Of a DNA stretch of 64,000 nt, positions 57,358 through 64,000 are shown piece after piece. Position numbers and translations under genes: made by a program. The notes under the pieces were generated by a model. It ran no database searches. It was given only the letters and a program-made list of their open reading frames with translations, and was not told the origin of the DNA. The stretch is from Desulfovibrio sp. GTDB lineage: Bacteria; Desulfobacterota; Desulfovibrionia; Desulfovibrionales; Desulfovibrionaceae. Location of the stretch: positions 124,001 through 188,000 of the forward strand of contig JAQYWK010000001.1 of the NCBI GenBank assembly GCA_030145055.1. The letters run 5' to 3'. The first letter of the stretch is position 1. Each line of letters opens with the position of its first letter.

Positions 57358-57410
57358 ATTAAATAATAACCCTTAAAAAAATCGTAAACAGAAACCAAAC
57401 ATCACACAAA

Positions 57411-58244
57411 CTAAACACTCCACTTCAAACGAAGTGAATCTCCAGCTTTAAATCTAAGTTTTTCTGCCGCAGATCCCTGATACAAAGCAAGCTCGTAAAA
57501 ACCTTGGCTCCCAGCTATCAGGCCGACGGCACCAGACTGCAACTCCGCGTAACAGGATACACGCCTAACGCAACCGGGGTCTGTTTCAATCCCTCTAGGC
57601 GACAAGCAATCTACCTCCGAAGAAACTGTCCGTCCTGGCATAGACATTCTTTCGGGCATGATCTGACTGTCCGGAATATTCAATACCAGATTTCCAAACC
57701 TGTCACAGTGCAAGACAACAGCGTCAACGCCACTCTCCATCCATAACGGTTTTTTAAGCCCAGTTCTGACAACGTCACGCAGTGTCAATTTCGGGCCAAG
57801 CAAACTTAGTGATGTTCCACAAGCAATTTCAGCAGCGAGAGGCGCAAAAACATCGCGCCCGTGAAAGGTAGAAGAACACATAACACTATATGGAGTCTCA
57901 CTTAAATCGGTCACTATCATAGAACCGCAAGAGTGAGCTTCAGCAAGTTCTATAATACCGTTATCGGGAGCAATAACTATATGGCTACCAAGTTCAACCC
58001 CGATTATTCTGCGCCCACTCCCAACTCCCGGATCAACAACAGCAACAAATACGGTGTTTGCTGGAAAATATTTAAGAGCAGCACCAAGGAAAAAAGAGCC
58101 TTGCGAAATACAAAAAGGATCAATCCCATGGCTAACATCTATAATCTTAGAATTCGGAGCTTTCGCTGCAAGAATTCCCTTCATTTGCCCTACGTAAGGG
58201 TCATCAAGTCCGAAATCAGTTAAAAGTGCAATAGTTCTACTCAT
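57411..58244 (-). CDS. SAM hydroxide adenosyltransferase (DUF62)
   Basis: A 277-residue protein of the DUF62/duf-62 family that hydrolyses S-adenosylmethionine to adenosine and methionine. Motifs are LLTDFGLDDPYVGQMKGIL (about 6-24), DVSHGIDPF, VVDPGVGSGRRIIGV, DNGIIELA and FHGRDVFAP. The ATG at 58244 has AAGGTGAG seven bases before it and starts 4 bp after the YitT gene, so the two are coupled. An earlier in-frame start would overlap that gene by about 50 bp. Physiological role in such bacteria is unclear. Confidence 0.88.
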   Translation of the reverse strand: MSRTIALLTDFGLDDPYVGQMKGILAAKAPNSKIIDVSHGIDPFCISQGSFFLGAALKYFPANTVFVAVVDPGVGSGRRIIGVELGSHIVIAPDNGIIELAEAHSCGSMIVTDLSETPYSVMCSSTFHGRDVFAPLAAEIACGTSLSLLGPKLTLRDVVRTGLKKPLWMESGVDAVVLHCDRFGNLVLNIPDSQIMPERMSMPGRTVSSEVDCLSPRGIETDPGCVRRVSCYAELQSGAVGLIAGSQGFYELALYQGSAAEKLRFKAGDSLRLKWSV

Positions 58245-58248
58245 AAAC

Positions 58249-59133
58249 TCACCTTGGTACGGAAAAACCTTTTCCCATAACGCTGAAGGTTGATTCAATT
58301 ATTACAAACGCTGCCGGATCAATATTAAAAATAGTTGCTTCAAGCCTTTTAAGTCTGAAAGAATCAACAACAGTCATAACTACGGTCCGCTCTTGCCCGG
58401 TGTAACCACCGCGAGCATTTAATAAAGTAGTTCCGCGTCCATGTCTGGCCATAATCGCACCCGAAACATCTTCAGGAAAGGATGTAATAATTAAGACCAT
58501 TTTACGCTGATTAAACAAGGCCTGCACTGCATCAGTGCCTGCGGAAGCAATATAAATCATGGCGAGTGAATAGAGCACTTCATTTATATTGAGCCAGAGC
58601 AACCCTACTCCAAGAACAAGTACATTAAAGCCCAAAGAAAACTGCCCGACCTTTATACCGAGTTTATCTTTAGCCAGTATCTGGAGAATCCCGATACCGC
58701 CAGTTGACCCTAGAGAGCGAAGCGAAATGCCCGAACCAAGACCGAGAACAACACCTCCAGCGAGCACTGCCAGCCATTTATCGTTAAACCCCACTGTCCA
58801 CGGTAAAATTTCTATAAATACACTAAGTGTTATCATCCCGTATAAACTGTATAAAAAAAATGATCGACTTATAAAAAACCAACCGATGACAAACACAGGG
58901 ATATTCAGCACGAAAATCCACACACCTGGAGACAGAGCAGGATAAACATAATATGCTAACAACCCTAGTCCTGAGATTCCACTAGGCAAAAACGCATTGG
59001 CAATGATTACCCCCTTGATGGCAAGGGCTGTAATAAATGAACCAACCGTGAGCATTCCGATGTTCCATGGAATGGAATAACTCCATCTTTGAAAACGATT
59101 TACGACTGGGTCCAAAGAAGCTTCTCCCTTCAT
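58249..59133 (-). CDS. YitT-family membrane protein
   Basis: A 294-residue protein with five or six membrane helices (about 28-200; GVIIANAFLPSGISGLGLLAYY and GLGSGISLRSLGSTGGIGILQILAKDK are typical of the family) and a C-terminal cytoplasmic DUF2179 domain (about 215-290; GRGTTLLNARGGYTGQERTVVMTVV). Function is unknown. Proposed roles are transport. It is the first gene of a pair with the SAM hydrolase. Confidence 0.88.
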   Translation of the reverse strand: MKGEASLDPVVNRFQRWSYSIPWNIGMLTVGSFITALAIKGVIIANAFLPSGISGLGLLAYYVYPALSPGVWIFVLNIPVFVIGWFFISRSFFLYSLYGMITLSVFIEILPWTVGFNDKWLAVLAGGVVLGLGSGISLRSLGSTGGIGILQILAKDKLGIKVGQFSLGFNVLVLGVGLLWLNINEVLYSLAMIYIASAGTDAVQALFNQRKMVLIITSFPEDVSGAIMARHGRGTTLLNARGGYTGQERTVVMTVVDSFRLKRLEATIFNIDPAAFVIIESTFSVMGKGFSVPR

Positions 59134-59311
59134 TATGTAAAATATTTAATGTAACAAAACAATCTGCACATGAGATTTACATTTTTCACGCAAATATGAA
59201 AGCGACTTAAGTGCCAATCTACCGCCCACAGCCCCTTTTATGCACTTGGAAGGTACGCCGAAAGATGATAAGCCGTTCTTCATATCTAGATAAGGAGATT
59301 TTTAATCCAAA

Positions 59312-60955
59312 ATGAAAGCTAAACTTCATCTTCAAAACGTCCTCGGTTCTATTCTTGAAAGCAAAGGTTGGGAATGGCCTGAAAAAGCTACCCTTGAGCC
59401 TCCACGAGATAAAAAATTCGGTGACATGTCCGCGAATATTGCCATGATGCTCTCAAAGCAGGCAAAAATGAACCCGCGTGCTATCGCTGAAGAAATAAAG
59501 GGCCAGTTGGACAGTGACCCATATATTGAAAAAGTTGACATTGCTGGCCCCGGCTTCCTGAACTTCACCTTTTCCAATTCCTTCTGGCAGAACATGATTC
59601 CTGAAGTTATCGCAAAAGGTGATGATTATGGACGTTCCGAAATGGGCAAAGGCAAAAAAGTTCAGGTTGAATACGTTTCAGCCAACCCGACAGGACCTCT
59701 GCATATCGGACATGGACGCGGAGCCGCGCTCGGCGACTGTCTTGTTCGTATCCTTGAGTTCACAGGGCACGAAGTTGAAGCGGAATACTACGTCAACGAC
59801 GCAGGCCGCCAGATGCTTATCCTTGGTAATTCCATATGGGTAAGACTCCAGCAGAACGAAGGGCGCGACATTGTCGATCCTGAAGATTTCTATAAAGGTG
59901 ATTACATCACCGACATCGCAAAAGAAGTGCTAGAGCTGAATCCGGGTATCCTTGAAATGAAAGAAGCAGATTCAGTAGCCATTTGCCGCGAATACGGGAT
60001 GAACCAGATTCTTGAAGGCATCAAGAAAGACCTTGCGGCTTTCGATGTTCGTCACGATGTATGGTTTTCCGAAAAGAGCCTTGTTGAGACGGGCAAAGTT
60101 GATGAAACTTTTGCTGATCTTAAAGCTCGCGGTATGGCTTACGAAAAAGATGGAGCACTTTGGTTCAAGTCTACCGACCTCGGTGATGACAAAGACCGTG
60201 TACTACGCAAATCTAACGGAGATCTGACCTACTTTGCATCAGATATCTCCTACCATGACAATAAATACAAACGCGGATTCGACACAGTAGTAGACATCTG
60301 GGGTGCAGACCATCACGGCTACATTCCACGCATGCAGGCTGCTGTAGAAGCTCTCGGCAAAAAGGGACAGCTTGACGTTATCCTCGTACAGCTTGTTAAC
60401 TTGCTACGCGGCGGCGAACAGATAGCAATGTCTACCCGCGCCGGGAAATTTGAGACTCTTGAAGACGTCGTCAACGAAGTTGGCCGCGATGCTTCACGTT
60501 TCATGTTTCTGTCTCGCAAAAGCGACAGTCACCTCGACTTTGACCTCGATCTGGTCAAACAGAAAACCATGGAAAACCCAGTCTATTACGTTCAGTACGC
60601 ACACGCACGCATCTGTTCCGTAATCCAAAAGGCGGCTGAAGCGGGCATCGAAGTTGAAGCTTCAACGCCTGAACTTCTAAGCTTACTAGGCAACCCTGAA
60701 GAGCTAAATCTAATCAAGCTTATGGATCAGTTTAATGACGTGGTAGAAAGTGCCGGCGAATATATGACCCCGCACACCATCAGTTATTACTTAAGAGATC
60801 TTGCCAGTGCGTTACATAGATTTTATTCTATGCACCACATTCTTTCCGCAGAAAAAGAAATTATTGCAGCAAGATTAATCCTGCTTAAAGCGGTTGGTAA
60901 AACTCTTGAAAACGGCCTCGCACTGCTTGGTGTTTCCGCTCCCAAAAAAATGTAA
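59312..60955 (+). CDS. argS: Arginyl-tRNA synthetase
   Basis: A 547-residue class I synthetase. The N-terminal Add-1 domain is about 1-110, followed by [16 protein letters not shown] with the HIGH motif and [15 protein letters not shown]. The KMSK equivalent is degenerate (AMSTRAG), as is common in this enzyme, and a C-terminal DALR anticodon-binding domain (about 430-547) follows. Start ATG with AAGGAG about 9 nt upstream. It is followed by the SPOR gene 36 bp downstream, probably in the same transcript. Confidence 0.97.
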   Translation: MKAKLHLQNVLGSILESKGWEWPEKATLEPPRDKKFGDMSANIAMMLSKQAKMNPRAIAEEIKGQLDSDPYIEKVDIAGPGFLNFTFSNSFWQNMIPEVIAKGDDYGRSEMGKGKKVQVEYVSANPTGPLHIGHGRGAALGDCLVRILEFTGHEVEAEYYVNDAGRQMLILGNSIWVRLQQNEGRDIVDPEDFYKGDYITDIAKEVLELNPGILEMKEADSVAICREYGMNQILEGIKKDLAAFDVRHDVWFSEKSLVETGKVDETFADLKARGMAYEKDGALWFKSTDLGDDKDRVLRKSNGDLTYFASDISYHDNKYKRGFDTVVDIWGADHHGYIPRMQAAVEALGKKGQLDVILVQLVNLLRGGEQIAMSTRAGKFETLEDVVNEVGRDASRFMFLSRKSDSHLDFDLDLVKQKTMENPVYYVQYAHARICSVIQKAAEAGIEVEASTPELLSLLGNPEELNLIKLMDQFNDVVESAGEYMTPHTISYYLRDLASALHRFYSMHHILSAEKEIIAARLILLKAVGKTLENGLALLGVSAPKKM

Positions 60956-60991
60956 TAAGGCCCGTGCCTGATATAATAATGGAGTGAGCTA

Positions 60992-61723
60992 ATGGCTGTA
61001 CGCAAAAAAAAGTCTGGAACAGGTTCTGATCATGAAAAGACCTATACCTTCACATTTACTTTGCCAGAGGCGATTGGTCTTAGCGCTGGATGTGTAGCAG
61101 CCTTATGTGCGTTCTTTGTGCTCGGAATTTTGCTAGGGAGAGGATATCAGCCTGAAAAGGATGTACCCAAGCTGGCAATGATGATGCCACATCAAAGCTC
61201 CAATGCATCAGGAGAAGTTAAAGGCGGAATACTGAAACCTGAAGAATTACAGTATATGGATCAGCTTAAAATCAAACCTATATCCGGTGCAAGATCGGAC
61301 AAAAAGGTTGTTGAGAAAAAGCCTAAAGTCGAAATCAAAACTGCTGCCAACACAGCGCAAAAGACGGCTGCGGTCAAAACAGTTGTAACCGAATCCGTTA
61401 AACCGGAAGTTGCAACTAAAGACACCGAACCGGAAGCGCTGGTAGAAATAGACAATCCTGACGAAGTCAAGCCTCCTGTATACGACTACTTGTATCAGGC
61501 TGCTTCCTTCGGATCCGAAGACAAAGCGGAAGAATTCAAAGGCAAGCTACTTGCTGATGGGCTGAATGCTTCGGTTGAGCCGGGAAAAAGCGGTGCAAAA
61601 ACTTGGTACAGAGTTTTTGTAAGACACTTAGGGTCTGCTGAAAGTACACAGTCCATGAGAGCCGTTCTGACAAAATATGGAATCAAAAAGCCTCTGCTGA
61701 AAAGCAAAAAGGCTGTTGAATAA
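60992..61723 (+). CDS. SPOR-domain protein
   Basis: A 243-residue bitopic membrane protein: short basic cytoplasmic N-terminus, one helix (about 29-50, AIGLSAGCVAALCAFFVLGILLG), a Lys/Thr/Val-rich periplasmic linker and a C-terminal SPOR domain (about 164-235; YQAASFGSEDKAEEFKGKLLADGL and WYRVFVRHLGS). SPOR domains bind denuded glycan strands at the division septum, so a role in division or septal remodelling is likely. Confidence 0.88.
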   Translation: MAVRKKKSGTGSDHEKTYTFTFTLPEAIGLSAGCVAALCAFFVLGILLGRGYQPEKDVPKLAMMMPHQSSNASGEVKGGILKPEELQYMDQLKIKPISGARSDKKVVEKKPKVEIKTAANTAQKTAAVKTVVTESVKPEVATKDTEPEALVEIDNPDEVKPPVYDYLYQAASFGSEDKAEEFKGKLLADGLNASVEPGKSGAKTWYRVFVRHLGSAESTQSMRAVLTKYGIKKPLLKSKKAVE

Positions 61724-61755
61724 TTCCAGACTACGCAGTTGATGAAGAAGTATAA

Positions 61756-61796
61756 AACCCCGCTTGAAACTTAATTTCAAGCGGGGTTATTTTTTA
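61756..61796 (+). terminator. Terminator after the SPOR gene
   Basis: A 14-bp stem (61756-61769 and 61775-61788) followed by ATTTTTT. The stop codon and last codons of the convergent response regulator lie inside the stem end and T-tract. Confidence 0.93.
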
Positions 61797-62473
61797 AAAC
61801 GATACCCGACACCGCGCACGGTTTCGATGTAATCAGCGTAAGGGCCTAGCTTCTGACGCAGTCTGCGAATATGTGTGTCTACTGTTCTCGAATACCCCTC
61901 AAAATGAGTATCCCATACGGTATCTAGAAGATGATCACGGGTGCGGACCTTTCCTTCGTACTGTAATAAATCAGAAAACAATTTGAACTCTGTCGCAGTT
62001 AAAGGAACAAGTTCTCCATCACACTCCAAAGTATGCGCTTCGAAATCAACAGAAAGACCTTCTCGGCTCCACTTAAGCGTGCGCTTCGGTTCAACGTCTG
62101 AACTGCGCCTGAGCACTGCCTTGATCCGAAGTACCAATTCACGTGGGCTGAACGGCTTAACAATATAATCATCCACGCCAAGTTCAAGACCGACAACCCT
62201 GTCGACCTCTTCACCCTTAGCGGTAAGCATCACGACCGGAATATGCTGGGTTTGAGTTTCCTGCTTAAGTCTGCGGCAGACCTCAAGACCGTCGATTCCA
62301 GGAAGCATGATATCCAGCAAAATAAGATCAGGAACCTCACTTTTAGCCAGAGCAAGCCCCTTAAGACCATCCATTGCCGTAACAACTTCAAAGCCGGATG
62401 AAGTCAAATTATATTTCAGTAACTCTATAGTATCATGATGATCTTCAACCACCAATATTTTATCAATTGACAC
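61787..62473 (-). CDS. PhoB-like OmpR-family response regulator
   Basis: A 228-residue two-domain regulator. The receiver has E10/D11, phospho-acceptor Asp54 (LILLDIMLPG), Thr84 and Lys106 (VKPFSPREL). The winged helix is about 135-226 with LTATEFKLFSDLL, VDTHIRRLRQKLG and ETVRGVGYRFK. The overall pattern is close to PhoB, but no phoR kinase is adjacent, so the name is tentative. It could act on the repeats before pstS. AAGGAG lies ahead of the ATG. Its 3' end overlaps the terminator. Confidence 0.9.
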   Translation of the reverse strand: MSIDKILVVEDHHDTIELLKYNLTSSGFEVVTAMDGLKGLALAKSEVPDLILLDIMLPGIDGLEVCRRLKQETQTQHIPVVMLTAKGEEVDRVVGLELGVDDYIVKPFSPRELVLRIKAVLRRSSDVEPKRTLKWSREGLSVDFEAHTLECDGELVPLTATEFKLFSDLLQYEGKVRTRDHLLDTVWDTHFEGYSRTVDTHIRRLRQKLGPYADYIETVRGVGYRFKK

Positions 62474-62555
62474 AATGATCTCCTTTTGAAACGGACCATA
62501 CCTGTCACAACAGTCACAATTACGGCAGAATTGTTACAGCTATGTTAATTCTATA

Positions 62556-64000
62556 TTATTTCTTATCTGTCGGATCATTAGTTTCAGTATCAACAGTGTC
62601 GAAACTCTCGTTCGACTCTACAGCCTTGAACCCATCAACAGCTCCTGTCAGGCTCTGCACAGTATAGTTCAAGCTGGCTATAGTCTTTTTAAAATCTTCA
62701 ATAGAGCTTGAGGTGCCCACAGCTGATTCATTTAAGTCAGACATCGCTTCATTAATCTGTTCAGCACTGTCCGCCTGATCTCCCATTGCATGTGAAACTT
62801 CAGCAAACTTAGGCTTAAGAACCCTGACTCTATCAGTAATCAAAGCAAGATCTGAGCTCATTTTTTCGACCTCATCAACACTTGCTCTAACTTCATGGTT
62901 AAATTTTTCCATTTCAATAACGCCGGAACTTACCGCCGTTTGCATATCACGAACCATAAGCTCGATATCTTCTGCCGCAATGACAGTCTGGTCCGCCAGC
63001 CTTCTAATTTCACGGGCTACAACCGAAAAGCCCTGTCCGAACTGGCCAGCTTTTTCAGCTTCAATGGCGGCATTCAGCGATAGCAGATTCGTATGATCTG
63101 CAATACGGGCAATAGTCGTTACGATATTATTAATTTTATTAGCTTTTTCATTAATAGCACCAAGCCGCGATGAAACATTATCCGTAGAATGGACGAGCTT
63201 AATTAAAGACTGTTCACGTTCGGAGATATTACCTTGCAGCACTTCTGCGAGATTAGCTGATTCAGAAGCACTTTCTGCGACATCTTCCATTACATCGACC
63301 AAATCTCTTGAAGTTTTACGAATTAGCCTGCTTGTTGCGGTAACTTCATTTGTGGATGCGGCCTGACTGGATACTGCCAAATCAATATGCCCGACAGTTG
63401 CGCTAATTTTTCTACCCGCAACCGAAACATTATCACCTGAATCACGGACTTCAGTCACCAAACCAGATAGCCCACCAATCATTATTTCGAAAGATTCTAA
63501 AAGATTGCCTATCTCATTTCCAGACTTAAGGATCCTTTTAGCGAAGAATTTACCGCTTGAGTTATGCCTCATTTTACGGACAGCTTCATCCGCGCTTTCT
63601 AGATCACCCTCCGCAATATATTTCGCAATTCCGGTAATTCTGGAAATAGGGCTGAAAATCAGATTAAGCCCGAAAAGTAGAAAAGCTAAAGCAATCGCAA
63701 TGAAAATAACGCCCACAAAAACAACTGACCCTAGGGTCTGATTTGCAATCATATCCATGGCAGCCAACGGCACGGATGCTATCTGCGCGCACTCCACAGC
63801 TCCCGGAGTTCTAAAATATCCACTATCATTTGCAACTTTATACCTATCTTTCATAGACTGCGGGGCCTCCTCCGGCGTGCCATGACAAACCATGCAGGAA
63901 GGTTTATTCTTTTCACCTTCTGCAACAACGTAAAACTTTACTCCATTAACAGTTCTAACACCCTCAAGGAATGCCCTTTTACCTTGCGCGGAAAGACTTT
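62556..64000 (-). CDS. Methyl-accepting chemotaxis protein with c-type heme domain (5' end missing)
   Basis: At least 481 codons; the frame is open to the right edge, so the N-terminus is outside. The first visible part contains CMVCH (near 63880-63900), a CxxCH heme-attachment site followed by [10 protein letters not shown] and GECAQ-like residues typical of the Tll0287-like (DUF3365) periplasmic heme domain. A membrane helix, a HAMP domain ([17 protein letters not shown]) and a signalling domain with [35 protein letters not shown] follow. It resembles the heme chemoreceptors (DcrA type) of sulfate reducers and may sense O2 or redox. No C-terminal CheR-tether pentapeptide is seen. Confidence 0.9.
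   Translation of the reverse strand, partial: SLSAQGKRAFLEGVRTVNGVKFYVVAEGEKNKPSCMVCHGTPEEAPQSMKDRYKVANDSGYFRTPGAVECAQIASVPLAAMDMIANQTLGSVVFVGVIFIAIALAFLLFGLNLIFSPISRITGIAKYIAEGDLESADEAVRKMRHNSSGKFFAKRILKSGNEIGNLLESFEIMIGGLSGLVTEVRDSGDNVSVAGRKISATVGHIDLAVSSQAASTNEVTATSRLIRKTSRDLVDVMEDVAESASESANLAEVLQGNISEREQSLIKLVHSTDNVSSRLGAINEKANKINNIVTTIARIADHTNLLSLNAAIEAEKAGQFGQGFSVVAREIRRLADQTVIAAEDIELMVRDMQTAVSSGVIEMEKFNHEVRASVDEVEKMSSDLALITDRVRVLKPKFAEVSHAMGDQADSAEQINEAMSDLNESAVGTSSSIEDFKKTIASLNYTVQSLTGAVDGFKAVESNESFDTVDTETNDPTDKK

Noticed and set aside
57358-57410. Cobalamin riboswitch near cobS
   Set aside because: Only 53 bp lie upstream of cobS and no B12-box-like conserved sequence was seen. The region before the CobC-CobQ fusion (33894-34054) also lacks one.
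59207-59250. Hairpin AAGTGC...GCACTT before argS as a T-box-like leader
   Set aside because: Only six paired bases around a long loop, no T-box sequence and no terminator. T-boxes are not typical of this bacterial group.
63891-63893. ATG as start of the chemoreceptor
   Set aside because: The frame stays open to the window edge and the codons before it complete a CxxCH heme site, so this Met is internal.

Overview
The window reads as chromosome of a moderately AT-rich, rod-shaped, flagellate-type anaerobic deltaproteobacterium. The best fit is the Desulfovibrionales (Desulfovibrio/Maridesulfovibrio-like). This rests on protein character and gene content, not on a database search. Pointers are an ATP synthase operon with separate b and b' genes and no atpB/atpE beside it, an NfnAB electron-bifurcating transhydrogenase, a bacteriohemerythrin, a c-type-heme chemoreceptor, cobalamin genes with a CobC-CobQ fusion, a Pat/Acs pair and Na+-linked transporters. 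No rRNA, tRNA, CRISPR array, phage or insertion sequence is visible. It looks like core genome with some accessory regulatory genes.

Layout. 1-6304: start of glmU, then the ATP synthase operon atpF'-F-H-A-G-D-C on the minus strand, with a promoter at its head and a strong terminator at its tail. 6373-12225: a cell-elongation operon mreB-mreC-mreD-mrdA-rodA that ends with a bactofilin gene. 12459-13920: radical SAM protein and Ogt. 14008-17309: pstS-pstC-pstA without pstB, behind 11-bp-spaced repeats resembling a Pho box. 17501-20289: UDP-galactopyranose-mutase-like flavoprotein, M24 peptidase and a small conserved protein. 20456-26707: TetR regulator, solute-binding protein, murI, ICMT-like membrane protein, polyferredoxin, YifB and hemerythrin. 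26971-30171: lepA-lepB and an unknown gene headed by a structured leader or small RNA. 30448-36661: nfnAB, a GAF-GGDEF protein and the CobC-CobQ fusion. 36667-39272: two glycosyltransferases around tatD.

39384-47004 is the most interesting block. A sigma-54 activator with a cysteine-bearing PAS domain and a NifX-like protein lie just upstream of a candidate sigma-54 promoter. That promoter has a repeat array about 130 bp upstream and drives five collinear genes: a degenerate receiver, a CBS-domain protein, an SLC13 anion permease, an unknown beta-helix protein and NhaB. I infer a regulated module coupling Na+-driven anion uptake to Na+ extrusion.

47105-64000: the Pat acetyltransferase diverges from its likely target Acs. 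Then come an FMN-binding protein, two convergent histidine kinases, cobS, a SAM hydrolase, a YitT protein, argS, a SPOR protein, a PhoB-like regulator and a chemoreceptor cut by the right edge. The PhoB-like regulator is a candidate for binding the pst repeats, but that link is inferred only.

The best candidates for something undescribed are (i) a roughly 127-nt promoter-to-terminator unit at 30207-30333 that carries two CANGGAUG motifs in hairpin loops, the signature of a CsrA/RsmA-binding RNA, and (ii) the sigma-54 ion-transport module. Start codons were chosen from Shine-Dalgarno spacing and family length. TTG and GTG starts are common here.
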